From the NCBI RefSeq assembly GCF_030272615.1, contig NW_026728909.1, positions 124,001 to 188,000 of the forward strand: 64,000 nt of DNA, given 5' to 3'. A model generated the notes under the pieces. It ran no database searches. It was not told the origin of the DNA and saw only the letters and a program-made list of their open reading frames with translations. A program made the translations under genes and the position numbers. This document shows positions 1 through 12,712 of this stretch, in pieces; positions within the stretch are counted from its first letter, which is position 1, and each line of letters starts with the position of its first letter. Origin of the DNA: Cryptomeria japonica (lineage: Eukaryota; Streptophyta; Pinopsida; Cupressales; Cupressaceae).

Positions 1-1560
1 AAGAAAAAATAAGGGGCATGTATCTACCTTCAAATTTTGTCACTCTTAGTAAGAATTTTGTACATGATTTTGATTTCACTAACAAAGTGGTTTTGCATAA
101 TCCTATTCCTAACATTGTATTACATGTATCAAGCTAAATTGGGGAAATTTTTTGAATACCTTTATGAGTATCCCTTTTACGTGAATATTTAATTTCTTGC
201 ACTTTACCTTGCATATTCATGTAGTGGAATATGACCGCTTAAGTGAAGGTTAAATGTAGTGTCACAAATTATACTCCTTAATTGTGAGCCCAATTTTAAA
301 CTGTCCCTAGCACTTTAGTTTTCCACTCCCCTAGGAATTTTAAATACCATTTCTAGCCTTGAATTTAACTCCCAATTCAAGAAGATGGGTCCTATTCTAT
401 TTTAAATTTCAAAACATCTTATTTCACATATTAATTTTCATCAATTGAAAAAATTATGACCAGGTCTAATATTAGGGCCCTAATATCGCACATCTCACTT
501 TTCTAGAGCCTATTTTGGTGGGACTAATCAAATTAACACACATATCCTAACAAGAAATACCCAAAATTTTGGGTATTTTTAGTTTTAGCTATGACATTTT
601 AGAATATGGTTGAGCAATTTTTTAATATAATTATTTTATGTCAATTTTTTATCAACATTAAGCTTGTAAATCATATATAAGAAATTAAATTTATTTAGTT
701 GTGATATCAATCAAATATTATTCTTATCCTTATGATTCATTTGTTCTTGAGTTGATTTATGCGTCACCTTTGATTGTCTCATCTACTATTCACTCTAATA
801 TATTTAAGTCAGTCTCTTATTTATGTTTGTTTATTTATTTGATTGCAGCAATACACATGCATAAGGGTCAGAGTACACACTATTTTTTAAGACCCAACTT
901 GGCTATACATGGAAGTGGGAATCACAAAATGGGGCTTCACTAAGGAAAGCCTAGGTATATATCTATAACACCATTTTTTATCTCTTTTGTGTATGAATAG
1001 GTTTAGATACATGTTGTAAGCCCAGTTTGTAGGTATAGGAGCATTGAGATGTCTAAGAAAAAGATTACCAAAGAAAAACTAGGAGAAAATGTCTCGACTA
1101 TGGAACCTCGCACCATTGTCCTATTCGTTTGAACTAAAGTTTTGGGGGCTTGTAGTTTGGATCCTTTGGATACCATATCTAACACTCTCTAGCACTCTAA
1201 CATTTTTCTAGACTAGGGTACCTAGGACACTTAATCGACTGTTTTAGGCTCAAATTTCTACCATAGGTGCACCTTTGAATCCCAATTTTACGTGTATAAT
1301 TATAAATAGTTTCTTACTTGTTTATTGGTCTATTTTACCCATTTATATGATAATTTACTTTTTTCTTGAGGACCTAATTAGCTCACATCTAAGTCAATAA
1401 ATTGATTTTTCATGCAATAAATGATTAAATCCTAGGTTTCTTGACTCTTTTTGAGTAATATTTATTAAAGAATAACACCTTTGTGGCTTGTATTCAAACA
1501 TTTTATGGAGGAGAGTTTGATTATGATTAAATTACTAGCTATATTTCATCATCTTTCTTC
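1..1560. other. AT-rich non-coding stretch
   Basis: I see no convincing gene here. All reading frames are short and of low complexity. A perfect 18-base palindrome with the core ATTAGGGCCCTAAT lies at 469-486. The segment sits downstream, in minus-strand terms, of the integrase remnant that follows, so it may be the decayed 3' part of the same retroelement. I could not identify an LTR edge. Confidence 0.4.
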
Positions 1561-1564
1561 CATA

Positions 1565-2130
1565 TCAAACACTAAGTAATTTGAAAAGTTCCATTCCATA
1601 AAGAATCAAACTTCCCATTTTCTCTTTTAGGTTCCCTCTTTTTATCCCATAACATACTAGATCTCTTACCATGAAATTCCTTTGTTGAGCTCTTATGTCA
1701 AATTTTTTCTTTACCTTGGCTTGATGTAGGTAAATTCTATCAATCATGTCTTCTCTCTAGGTTATTTGATCTTAGTGAGATACCTTCTTATTTTCTCTAA
1801 GGTACTTTAAAATAATTGATCTTCTATAATAGCTATAATCTAATAGCTAATAGATCTAGAAGAAAAGGAAAAGCATTACCTATTCCATGTACAAACTCAA
1901 AAGGTGACATTCCTATTTCCATCTTTGGTCTAGTCATATATGCCCACAATACTTCATATAGTTTCATGTGCCAATTCTTCTAATTTTAGTCCACCAATTC
2001 TTAATGATAACAACTAAATGATGGTTACTCAACTCAGCTTGCCCATTCCCTTCAAACTAATGACATATAGAATGGCATAAAGTCACTCCATACTTTTAAG
2101 AAAATAAAGATAATTTGATGAAGGATTGAT
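1565..2130 (-). pseudogene. Ty3/gypsy integrase remnant (C-terminal half)
   Basis: Translating the minus strand across several frames gives pieces of a gypsy integrase. First comes a segment around NGQAELSN, which carries the catalytic glutamate region. It is followed by a piece resembling the conserved WxxKLYExLWAYxTxPK region, and then by RIYLHQAKVKKKFDIRAQQR leading into a GDLV-like motif typical of the integrase C-terminal domain. Frames change repeatedly and stops are common, so this is an old, dead fragment. The RT, RNase H and the N-terminal integrase zinc finger were not found next to it. Assignment to Ty3/gypsy rests on motif order and is reasonably firm; the lineage is not. Confidence 0.6.
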
Positions 2131-2409
2131 ATGATCATTCCAAAAAGTTGAGATCAAGTTCCTAACAACATCTTCAAACCTATCAAATTAAGGATCTCTA
2201 AATATAATTTCACAATTACCTTCTGAGGAACTATCATTCGTAACCTTTCTCCTTTTCACATATTGTGTTGGTGTCTTTCTATTGAAACCAATCTTAGCTG
2301 AAAGAGAAGAGATTTGTATTTCTTTTGACATATTTTCACTTAAAATAGATGCCAATGTTAGTTTGAATAAGGACACTTCCTAACTATTTCTTAATTAGCA
2401 CATATTCAC

Positions 2410-3500
2410 ATTGTTAAGTTGAAGGAACACAATCCACTATGAGAGGGGGTGAATCAGTTGATCGTGTAGGAATTTATTTTTCAAACTTACAAACACTAAA
2501 GATATAAATCAAGGATTTAAATACAGATAAATGTTGAACACACATGCACAAAATAATAATACGTACAACATAATATGTATGAGGAAAATCCACTATAGGG
2601 AAAATCCTCGGTGAGAAGAGCTACTAGGGTCTATTGCCCTAATCCAGCCTCATAGTGAAAATGTTTTGATTACAAATTTTATTTAATTTTTCCAAACTCC
2701 TAAAAAGGAATTTCTTATCTACAAAGAGAAAAAATTTCTTAAGGAGTTTAGACCTTTCTCCAAATAGGGAAGGCTTGCAAAAAGATATAAGGGAATTTAG
2801 ATTACTTTCTTCAAATTTCTTAGTCATAGTTAAAATTATATGTATGATTATTTAGTTCTAATCTCATTGTATCAAAATAGGGACATACAAAGAAAAAAAT
2901 AGTTTAAAAAATTTGACTAGAAAATGTTAAATATTTATAAAATATAATTGTCCATTTAGATTTGCTAATTTTTGGGAACTTTCCCTCTAAGACTAAGTTG
3001 ACATTTCACCATATTCTTATTTCACTAATTATTTAACATTTTTAATTTGAAAACAAATAATATCTACTTAAAAATTAAACCACTTTTTTGAAATTAATAT
3101 AGCATTAGTTACAAAAGTTAATTAAATTTATATTATTCAAACATTAAGTTTTAAAATAATTGATATGCTCAAACTTAATTAATTAATCATATTCTCACTT
3201 TAAGTTACTAACAAACTTGAGAAATTTATAAATACATTAATAAGAATAAAATTTAGAAAAAGGATTTAGAAATATTCATAAGAAAACAAAGTATGTAATT
3301 TAGAGAAGTGGGTCAATCAAACAAATATCAAGTTTACGCAAATGAGAAGAAGTAAAAGAACAACTCATTTTTTTTTATCTTAGTTGTAGATTTATTTTTT
3401 TAATAAGAAATTGTAAGGGAATTTCTATTTGATTATATGAAAATAACATCTTCATCAAACAATTTTACTAAAGTTTATACTTGAACTCTATTTACATTAT
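2410..3500 (-). repeat. Old LTR-like dispersed repeat
   Basis: The beginning (a 'gagagggggtgaatcag'-type edge followed by 'gaggaaaa...gggaaaa...cggtgagaag') resembles the LTR edge of the copia element at 21,091-32,030. From about 2,695 the sequence aligns by eye with 48,121-49,150 and its duplicate at 60,455-61,484, with many substitutions and small indels. It is therefore a dispersed repeat family with at least three copies in the window. There is no coding content. Orientation is inferred from the copia comparison. Confidence 0.45.
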
Positions 3501-4900
3501 TTAAAACTAGCACTTGCACCAAAACAAGGTGCAAGGATTAAGCCGATAGTAATATATATATTTTGAATAATATATTGGAGGGTACAATATAGCTTGGTGT
3601 ATTCCTCACAATTCAAACAAAAACAATGATGATGGAAGATAAATAACAAAGAAATTTTGAAAAGAGAAATGAATTCTTTTGGTAGTTCATTAATCTATAT
3701 AGAGAAACATCCATAAAAATTCTATTTCAATATTTTATTAACATGTAATTTTTCCTTCTAGCATCTATTGCATTGCTAAGAAAATTTATCAAATTGGAGG
3801 ATAAGAAGAAACATTAAATTTTAAACCTTGAACCTTACTTATAAATGTGAAACCTTCACATATAAACCCTAATACTTAGATACCTTGAATCTTGTCTTCC
3901 ATTAAACTTAAACAATACAACATAGGATATAAAAATATCTCTCTCTCTCTGCCCTCTCTTTATATATATATAGAGAGAGACTTCAAATATCAAATAGGAA
4001 AACATTAAATCCCAAATCTCACCCTAACCCTAATTAATTTGTAACTCTATTTTAAATCTAACACTAACCTTGATTTTACCTAAACTTTGATCCTAAGAAT
4101 AACTTAAAAAAATAAATGTAACTCCAAGAATCGTAATTAATGTTTCCTAATTAATCTCAACATAATAGGTACTATCATTTTAAAGTAATTTTTTTTTTTT
4201 TTTTTTTTTTCTTCCCTCCCATTGTAATTAGAATAGATCAATTATTTCTTAAATGAAAATTATTAAATACAATGTTTTATAACTTTTACCATTTGAAAAT
4301 AATAAATTTTTTAAATTTAACTGTTAATATCATATCATTCCTCATGATTCTTCACCCACGTGAGGCTTTGCTCTTTGAAAAGAATGGTGGTATCAATATC
4401 CATGTGCATAGAATGGTGGCGGTTTTTGAGCCCTAGACCTCGAGTTAAACACCTTAGATGTTTGTAATTTATTTACTTTGTTAATTTATATGATAAATAA
4501 TACATTTTCATATCAAAGAAATAAATTATAAATTGTAAAATTATTATAATTTCAAATTTAAAAACAAGTTTAATTATTTTAAATATATTATATATTTTCA
4601 CAATTACATTTTAAAGAATCTTTCTCTTTACCCTTGGAAGAGATAGATGGCAATAAAACTTTAAAAAAATTTATGAAATGGTGTGGAAAGTAAAAAAGGC
4701 ATACATACCTTACCTTCTTGTGGGATTTGAATTTGTCACTTCTCTTTTAAAAGCACAATTTCTCTACCACTAGACCAACTTAGACATACAAATACAAGTA
4801 GTAAAATGTTATGTTATAAATCATTTACCATTTTTTCACCATGAGAAAGTGAGAAACCAAAAACGGAAAGAAAGTCTTAGGCAAACGGAAAAAGTAAATA
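3501..4900. other. AT-rich intergenic DNA with simple repeats
   Basis: No gene recognised. The segment contains a CT/GA microsatellite pair around an (AT)n core at about 3,940-3,980 that can fold back on itself, and a poly-T run at about 4,189-4,210. Confidence 0.4.
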
Positions 4901-5402
4901 AAATCGACAGAATTTCAGCGTGAAAAATGTTGAAACACAACGTATTATTCCTCTGCAAGGTGAGGGCAAAAGAGAACACAATAGTGCACGCTCAAGAGGA
5001 GTGTCTGCCGGGGAAAGGAATTTTAACTAAATATGCTCTATTCAGACCTGTTTTTAATGAAGAGAAGGCCCTTTGTTTCCTTTCTTTAACTAGCTTATGT
5101 TGCTTATTACAGTATTTGTATAGCTAAACAAAGTACAGATATAGAATTTTCACAAGCCGTTGCAACTGCGATTTGGTGACAAAATCATTTAGTCAATATC
5201 ATATATACATCCGTTTACAAGTTCAATGAAACCCTAAATCCATGGCCGAAAAGAACCAAAAGTGTATAGAGGAAATAAGAATGATCAGTAAGCAATGGAT
5301 GAGGCCCTGTGGATCGGGTACACGAAGCCCTAAACCCATGACCTTAAAAACATCAAAAACACAAATCATAAAGCATAAGATTCTTTTGTTTTCTCAAATA
5401 CC

Positions 5403-5640
5403 CTAACTATAATCTTGTTTTGCCCTCCCTAAGTTCGACATGATCATCTTGAATTCTTGACAATCAACCGAGCCATTCCCATCACAGTTCGCGCTTCGAA
5501 TCATCAACTCGCACTCCTCTATGGTGCTAGTCCTCCCCGAGATTCCTGAGAATCCCGTGAAGCTCCTCTGAAGAAAATGAAGAACTCGCCACAACAAGTT
5601 TGTATAGGGTTTTGAGGCCTAGAGCCAGAGGCCAAGTCAG
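5403..5640 (-). pseudogene. Calmodulin-like protein C-terminal fragment
   Basis: The minus strand encodes a C-terminal EF-hand: N-C-D-G-N-G-S-V-D-C-Q-E-F fits the 12-residue calcium loop with Asn at position 1, Asp at 3, Gly at 6 and Glu at 12. It is preceded by EECELMIRSA, which matches the usual entering helix of calmodulin-like (CML) proteins. A second frame just upstream reads SSEELHGILRNLGED, the characteristic helix of the preceding EF-hand. The two frames are joined only by a frameshift near 5,535. No start codon or further EF-hands are visible upstream, and a copia LTR begins at 5,784. I read this as a broken, partial CML gene. An exon of a spliced gene is less likely because of the frameshift. 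Confidence 0.55.
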
Positions 5641-5783
5641 TCATCCTGTTTGTAAAGTTGAGCCAGAAATGTGCATTAACATGTCATGTTTAAATACTAT
5701 AGTTACCAACTGAACTCGGATTTATGAATTTGAAAAGAGGCACTGATCTATGATTTAAATAGTTGAATCTATGATATTAATTT

Positions 5784-6506
5784 TGTTAATTATGGGTAGC
5801 TTGGACAGCTGTTCGTCCTTACCCGAAATAACAGCATTAGTTATGGATAGTTTTGGACAGCTGTTCGTCCTGACCTAGAATTAGAAAATGGTTGTTTTTG
5901 TCAAACAAGTATTGTTAGGATAAAAACAATTGTTATTTAATAGTGGCATTTTTAGGTGACACCTCAAAGCCAAAATTAGTTATTGGTTATTGAGTTGTCT
6001 TAATCTCAGCCGTTGGTTTGAATTAATCTTGGCCGTTGGTTTTCCAACAGAGTAGCATAAAAAGGGGTCATGGGTCATTTGGAAAATAAGAAATCTTGAG
6101 AAGAACTTGTAGTGATAGCAAATAGTCTTGCAGTGATAGCAAATAGTCTTGCAGTGTTAGCAAGAGGCGCAGTGATAGCATTGATATAGCATTGGAGGAT
6201 ATCAATAGGAGATATTAGGAGTTTGTCGGAGTTCTGCCAGTAAGAGGCAAGGAATTCTTTTGTAATTCTTATATTGCTGAAGATTAATATATTTTCCATC
6301 TGTAGAACTGGTTTTCCCTTAGGGGTTTTTTCAGGGACAATTGTCCAAAAATATTGTGTCCTTGTGTTGCTTATTTCTTTCCGTATTTTTAGTGAAGTTG
6401 CAGTTGTGTTATTTTTCGATATTCAGCTGTAAATTTATTTTCAGTAGTTAAATAATTTTTATGAGATAGGAGATTAATAATCAGTGACTGCAATAGAATT
6501 TCTACA
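5784..6506 (+). repeat. 5' LTR of copia element 1
   Basis: Starts TGTTAATTATGGG and ends in TACA directly before a tRNA-Met-type primer binding site. It is 723 bp against 702 bp for the partner at 10,653-11,354. The difference is a 21-bp tandem duplication at about 6,112-6,153. I count roughly 18 substitutions between the LTRs (about 2-3%). The left flank AATTT and right flank AATGT may be a mutated 5-bp target duplication. Confidence 0.9.
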
Positions 6507-6524
6507 TGGTATCAGAGCTTTGTT
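6507..6524 (+). other. Primer binding site of copia element 1
   Basis: TGGTATCAGAGC immediately follows the 5' LTR. It is complementary to the 3' end of plant initiator tRNA-Met, the usual primer for Ty1/copia reverse transcription. Confidence 0.85.
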
Positions 6525-6610
6525 GAGGGTAGAAAAGGTTTACCCTAAGCAAAGGAAAGAAATTTGAGTTTGACCTCTTTCTAGTTATTGTTTTCCTTTA
6601 TTTCTTTGAG

Positions 6611-9600
6611 ATGGCCTCAACAGGTTTGAGAGATCAGGATAGATTGGATGGTGCCTCAAATTTTGGTGTCTAGAAAGCCAGAATTTCTTTATTACTGGAA
6701 GAGAATGGTATCAAGGAATATGTTACTAGTACTGTAGCTGTACCTACAGATCCAGTACAACTTGCAGCATACAAGAAGGATGATGCCAAGGCGAGGAGGA
6801 TAATCCTTGATGGTGTCAAGGACCATGTTGTTCCACATATCGCAAAGTTAGATACAACGAAGAAGATGTGGGATGCCATTCTGAATTTGTACCAGAATGC
6901 TACGACTAACCGGAAGCTGATTCTCAGAGAAAAATTGAGGAATACCTGGATGAACAAGGGAGAAGATGTTACAAGTTACCTCACCAGGCTTAGACTTGTC
7001 AAGGATGAGTTAGCAGCTATTGGAGATAAGCCAAATGAAGGCGAGCTAGTAAGAATAGCCCTAAATGGGTTTTATAAGCAGTGGGATGTCTTTGTTCAAG
7101 TTATTAATGGACGAGACACCTTACCAAGTTGGGATCGACTTTGGAGTGATTTCACTCAGGAGGAGCTTAGACTAAGCCTTGTCAATGGAGCCAACAATAA
7201 GAGTCAGAAAAGTGAGGTAGAACAAGAAAATGTTGCCCTAGCGGGAAAGGGGAAAACAAAGAAGGGATCTAGCAAAGGAGCAAATTCACAAATTGAAAAG
7301 AAGAAGAAGGACCTATCTAAGGTCAAGTGCTTTGGTTGTCACGAGTTTGGCCACTATGTCAGCGATTGCCCACAAAGGAAGAAAGATAAGAAGGGAAAGA
7401 ACCAAGTGGCAGCCTCAGCAAGTGCAGAGGAGCTCTCTAGTAGATTGGAGGATGAGTTTGCACTCATAGCCTGTATGATTAGCTCAACCTCACAGAGTGT
7501 CTGGTATATAGACAGTGGGGCGTCATTTCGTATGATAGGACTTCGAGAGTACTTCTCCAGCTACAAGGAGGAGAACACCAGAATCTAGATCTTTATGGGG
7601 AACTTGTCCAAGCTCAACTCAGTTGGGAAAGGGACTGTTCAGCTTCAGAGGGAGAATGGAAAGGTAATTCCTCTTCATGATGTGTTGCATGTGCCAGGCT
7701 TAGGTATGAATTTGGTTTCTGTATCTGTCCTTCAGGATAAAGGGTATAATGTTCTCTTTAGAGGGATGCATGTTTTGATTAAGCATAAAGATTGGAAATC
7801 ACCCGTATCTATTGGAGTTAGGAGTGGTCACCTTTATAGGTTACAGTTTGATACTCCTAAGGCACTCATGAGCAGCAATAACCCTAGAGATCTTGGAGAG
7901 CTATGGCATAGGAGGATGGGCCATATTCATCATGGAGCACTTAGATTGCTTCGTGAGACGGTGACAGGTGTTCCAGAGGTGAGCACAGAGCATGATGATG
8001 TATGTAAGGGATGTGTGTTAGGAAAGTTTGCGAAAGCATCTTTTCCAAGGAGTGACACCAGATCTACGGGGTGTTCTTGATCTAGTACATTCAGATGTAT
8101 GTGGACCAATGTCGACAAAGTCTCTCAAAGGATATGAGTATTATGTTACCTTTATTGATGATTTCTCCAGGAAGACCTGGATATACTTCTTGAAGACCAA
8201 GGATGAGGTTTTCAATCGCTTCCAAGAGTTCGAGGCTCTTGTGGAGAACTCAATAGGAAGGAAGATAAAGGTTCTTCGGTCAGACAATGGAGGCGAGTAC
8301 AAAGGAAATGACTTCCACGATTTCTGTACCAGAGAAGGAATCAAGAGAGAGTGGACTGTTCCTTACAGTCCACAGCAAAATGGAGTTGCTGAGAGGAAGA
8401 ACCGTTCTATTTCAGAGGCAGGAAGGGCTATGCTTCATGACCAGGACATGCCCCACTACTTATGGGCAGAAGCGTGTAGTATAGCAGTCTACATTCAGAA
8501 TAGGGTTCCATACAAGGTACTAGGGAAAATGACACCAGAGGAGGCTTTCACGGGGAAGAAGCCAGATGTTGGTCACTTCAGGATATTTGGGAGTTTGGCA
8601 TATTGCCTTATTCTTGGAGACACATGTACCAAGTTAGATCAGACTGCAGAGAAGGGGTACTTTGTTGGGTATAGTGAAACTTCAAAGGCATATAGGATGT
8701 TCATTCCAGGGACCAGAAGAATTATTGTCAGACGCGATGTCAAGTTCATGGAGGACAAGGCGTTTAGGAGATCCAGAGATTTGCCAGCAGATGATCAGAG
8801 TGAGCAGCCAACGAAAGCTTCAAGTCCAAGTCAAGGACAACAAAGCTCAAGTATAGTTACTAGTACAAGCATAGACTCAGGTAGTGAAGATTCACAGAGT
8901 ATGGAGCAACTGGTGCAGCAGGATATGCATCTAGATGATATAGAGGTTGATATTTCATCCTCTACAGTTGGCAGTGGGAACTATGAGGTTCAAGACATAC
9001 ACAGGGATACTCAGGAGTCTGTGGGAGCTCCTAGGAAGAGTACAAGACAGAGGAGACAACCAGCCAAGTTCAATGACTATGTGGCATTAGTCAGCCAGTT
9101 GGTAGATAGTGAACCTTTCAGCTATCAGGAAGCTGCAAAGCATTAGGTATGGCGAGATGCTATGGTTGAGGAATATAACTCAATAATGCAGAATGATGTA
9201 TGGGAGGTAGTGCCTAGACCAACTGATAGAGTAGTAGTTGGATCGCACTGGATCTTCAAGATAAAGAAAGGTGCAGATGGTAGCATTGAGAAATATAAGG
9301 CAAGGTTTGTGGCCAAGGGGTTCTCTCAGAAGGAGGGAATAGACTATGAGGAGACATTTGCTCCTGTGGCCAGGTATACTTCTATACGAGCTGTAATCTC
9401 ATTTGCAGCACAGATGGGATGGCAGATCCATCAAATGGATGTCAAGACAGCATTCCTTAATGGAGAACTGAAGGAGGAGGTATACATAGAACAACCAGAA
9501 GGCTTTGTAGCACACAACAAAGAGACCCACGTGTGCAGATTAAAGAAAGCCTTATACGGACTCAAGCAGGCTCCCAGAGCATGGTATGAGCGCATTGATA

Positions 9601-10658
9601 CATACTTGCAGGAAATGGGCTTTGTGAAGAGTGAGGCTGATGCGAACCTCTACTACTTGGTGGTTGGGGGTGAGGTTTTCATTCTTGTTCTATATGTGGA
9701 TGACTTGTTTCTTACTGGTGCGCTAGGGCTCATAGAGGATTGCAAGAGGGACCTTGCAGAAGAGTTTGAGGTGAAGAATTTGGGACTTATGCACTACTTT
9801 CTAGGCATGGAGGTGTGACAGACTGATGGAGAGATTTTCCTTGGTCAAGGGAAATATTGCATTGAAATCTTGAAGAGATTCGAGATGGAAGATTGCAAAG
9901 CCATGTCTACACCCATGATCACTAATTGGAGGAAGGTAGATGCATCCAAGGAAAAGGATGTTGATCCCACCCTATACAGATAGCTGATTGGTTCGGTCAT
10001 GTATTTGGTCAACACCAGGCCAGATATAGCCTTTGCAGTAAACTCTCTTAGTCAGTTCATGGTAGAGCCAAAGAGAGTGCATTGGACGGTGGCTAAGCAT
10101 GTGTTGCATTATCTTCATGGTACAGTTGAGTACGGGATCAGATATGTTTGAGGTGAAGGTATCAAGTTGATAGGCTATACTGATGCAGATTAGGCAGGCA
10201 GTACAACGGACAAAAGGAGTACTTCAGGATGTTGTTTCAGCATGGGATCAGGAGTTGTTTCTTGGTTCAGCAGGAAGCAAAAATCTGTGGTCTTGAGTTC
10301 ATCAGAAGCAGAATACATAGTAGCCAGCATGGCGACATGTGAAGCTATATGGCTTCGGAAGTTGCCAGTAGCCTTGTTTGGTCAGAAGGTTGAGACTATG
10401 GTGATACATTGTGACAATCAGAGTTGCATCAAGTTGACTGAGAATCCAGTGTTTCATGATAGATCGAAACATATAGACATCAGGTATCACTTCATCAGGG
10501 ATTGTGTACAGAGGGTGATTGTTCAGCTACAGTACATACCTACAGAGGAGCAGGTAGCAGACATTCTAACAAAGGCATTGGGGAAGGCAAAATTCATCTT
10601 CTTTAGAGATAAGATGGGTGTCGTGCAGAACAGCTTCCTTGCTAAGAGGGAGTGTTAA
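6611..10658 (+). pseudogene. Ty1/copia gag-pol polyprotein, inactivated
   Basis: Domain order is gag, protease, integrase, RT, RNase H, as in Ty1/copia. Gag has a zinc knuckle (C-FG-C-HEFG-H-YVSD-C, about 7,330-7,371). The protease motif DSGAS lies at about 7,513. The integrase has the pre-integrase HxxxGH...CxxC region and the DDE residues in HSDVCGP, RSDNGGEY and PQQNGVAERKN. The RT retains [12 protein letters not shown] and YVDD (about 9,700). The RNase H ends near ADILTKAL. The start at 6,611 (MASTGL) was chosen as the first ATG in frame after the PBS. Breaks are TAG 6,671, TAG 7,586, a frameshift near 8,065, TAG 9,144, TGA 9,816, TAG 9,981, TGA 10,149 and TAG 10,191. Most can be explained as single transitions from TGG, CAG or CGA. 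The element is complete but not autonomous. Confidence 0.92.
10644..10652 (+). other. Polypurine tract of copia element 1
   Basis: AAGAGGGAG abuts the TG start of the 3' LTR. This is the expected position and composition for plus-strand DNA priming. Confidence 0.75.
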
Positions 10659-11354
10659 TTATGGGTAGCTTGGACAGTTGTTTGTCCTTACCCGAAATAA
10701 CAGCATTAGTTATGGATAGTTTTGGACAGCTATTCGTCCTGACCTAGAATTAGAAAATGGTTGTTTTTGTCAAACAGGTATTGTTAGGATAAAAACAATT
10801 GTTATTTAATAGTGGCTTTTTTAGGTGACACCTCAAAGCCAAAATTAGTTATTGGTTATTGAGTTGTCTAAATCTCAGTCGTTGGCTTGAATTAATCTTG
10901 GTCGTTGGTTTTCCAACAAAGTAGTATAAAAAGGGGTCATGGGTCATTTGGAAAATAAGAAGTCTTGAGAAGAACTTGCAGTGATAGCAAATAGTCTTGC
11001 AGTGTTAGCAAGAGGCGCAGTGATAGCATTGATATAGCAGTGGAGGATATCAGTAGGAGATATTAGGAGTTTGTCGGAGTTCTGCCAGTAAGAGGCAAGG
11101 AATTCTTTTGTAATTCTTATATTGCTGAAGATTAATATATTTTCCATCTGTAGAACTGGTTTTCCCTTAGGGGTTTTTCCAGGGACAATTGTCCAAAAAT
11201 ATTGTGTCCTTGTGTTGCTTATTTCTTTCCGTATTTTTAGTGAAGTTGCAGTTGTGTTATTTTTCGATATTCAGCTATAAATTTATTTTCAGTAGTTAAA
11301 TAATTTTTATGAGATAGGAGATTAATAATCAGTGACTGCAATAGAATTTATACA
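10653..11354 (+). repeat. 3' LTR of copia element 1
   Basis: Matches 5,784-6,506 over its full length apart from about 18 substitutions and the 21-bp unit. Starts TGTTAATT and ends ATACA. Confidence 0.9.
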
Positions 11355-12010
11355 AATGTTACCTATTAGCAGAAGGCTGTATTGCTAGAGAATCCATGCA
11401 CATTTTGGGCACTGACAGAGGGAGCCGCATGGATTATACGAATGCCAAAAACAACTATACATGAATGCAAATAAATGCTCCAAACACAGCGCCTAAAATA
11501 CAATCAAATCCACCATATTTTCCAGAGCAATATCTTTTGGCTTCAGCGAGACAAGATTTCTCTACGCTTCCATCATTAAGAGATTACATGAGGCTAGTGA
11601 GTTGGCTCCACGGTAAACATCAAATCATACGAATCTCCACACGTACATTTTGAAACTTTTTCGGCAGCGCTATGTATGCTATAAAAAGTGGCGGTGGAAT
11701 GCAGAGCGGAGCAGCCTCGACAAGGTTTTTCATGGTCACGTTCTTCCACGGGCAAGACACGCCATTTCTTGTGTCAGACTATAAAGCTTTTTCATTAATG
11801 CCGGCGTTTCACTTTGCGTTCTCAGTTTTCAAGAGTACGGCCGACAAAACGTACTAAAAGATCGACATATTTTCAGACGGCTTTTTTTTCAGGCGTCTGA
11901 CATATAGCCCATCGCTTAATTACTAAGTATATTTTGCCTTCTGCTTAATTATTGCACCTCGTAAAAGTGCTAATGTATGTTATAGGTATGTTTAGGCTTT
12001 TCAAGTCGTA
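11355..12010. other. Non-coding flank upstream of TLP pseudogene
   Basis: No gene recognised. Base composition is more balanced than in the surrounding AT-rich DNA. A TATA-like GCTATAAAAAGTGG lies at about 11,679, but the 61-codon frame over it resembles nothing I know. The end (about 11,990-12,015) aligns with the sequence preceding the promoter module of the intact plus-strand thaumatin-like genes (about 49,160-49,196). Confidence 0.35.
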
Positions 12011-12015
12011 GTCAG

Positions 12016-12690
12016 AAACTGGCCAGATGTTGCCTGATGTTTTTTCATGTATATTATATGCAAGCTTGAATTCTGATAACTGGTGCTCTCGTAACATCTA
12101 TAGCTTATCAAGCCGGATCCATGTTAAGGGAAAGGATGAGCAGTTGAGCCCGTTCCAATTCTTGCGATAGAAGTTGTTGATTTAATACCCTCATACTTGT
12201 TGATTTAATATCCAATCTTTGTATAACATTGCACCAATAGTTGTATGATAAGTATCAATAATTGAATGAAATATACCATTTGTTGTGAAAAGTAACCAAT
12301 CATGTGATGTCACGTCAGCTGCACAAGTATTGGGGCCCTTTTGCATACCTATTGGTCTCACTTTTTTTTGGCCTGTTTTGGACACCTTGGAAAAAAGCAT
12401 GCTGATGTGGCATCATATTTGATGATGTGGCCTTGAAACCTTAGTTATAAGCAGGGGACTTGCTGATTAAGCTACTGTAAAAAAATCGAAATGATTTGAA
12501 ATCTCCACATAAGATTTTGAGAAGTACAAAATTAGGATGCACAACTACTTTCCCCTAATTTTCTTCCTTCTGAACTTCTGGCCAGCTATTACCCGAAGTC
12601 ATTTCATGTACTGAATGCAAGTTTGAATTCTAATAACAAGGGCTCTCGTATGTTACATTGCTTCTCAGACCGAGTCCATGCTTCCTTCGT
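12016..12690 (+). promoter_or_regulatory. Two TLP promoter modules of the pseudogene
   Basis: Module 1 (12,016-12,122) and module 2 (12,572-12,690) share the pattern ACTGGCCAG, then TTACC or TTGCC, TCATGTA, TGCAAG-TTGAATTCT and GCTCTCGTA. Similar modules precede every thaumatin-like gene in the window. About 450 bp of unrelated sequence separates the two here. That stretch contains GATGTGGCATCATATTTGAT and GATGTGGCC and may be a small inserted element. Confidence 0.55.
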
Positions 12691-12712
12691 GTCTGGCGGG
12701 GCGATCTTTTGC

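Larger units (their letters stand above)
5784..11354 (+). mobile_element. Ty1/copia LTR retrotransposon (copia 1)
   Basis: A structurally complete 5.57-kb element: LTR, PBS, gag-pol, PPT, LTR. It lies between the calmodulin-like fragment and the thaumatin-like pseudogene. LTR divergence suggests a fairly recent insertion by conifer standards, but no rate is applied here. The coding region is dead, so any activity would need proteins supplied in trans. Confidence 0.92.

Noticed and set aside
469-486. Perfect 18-base palindrome
   Set aside because: Isolated, with no flanking element or second copy; likely chance.
3935-3985. CT/AT/GA microsatellite foldback
   Set aside because: Simple sequence repeat with no further structure.
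4020-4035. Telomere-like CCCTAACCCTAA
   Set aside because: Only two units, in AT-rich DNA; similar isolated words occur elsewhere in the window.
6507-6524. tRNA gene at the TGGTATCAGAGC sites
   Set aside because: Only the complement of a tRNA 3' end is present, directly next to LTR ends; these are primer binding sites.
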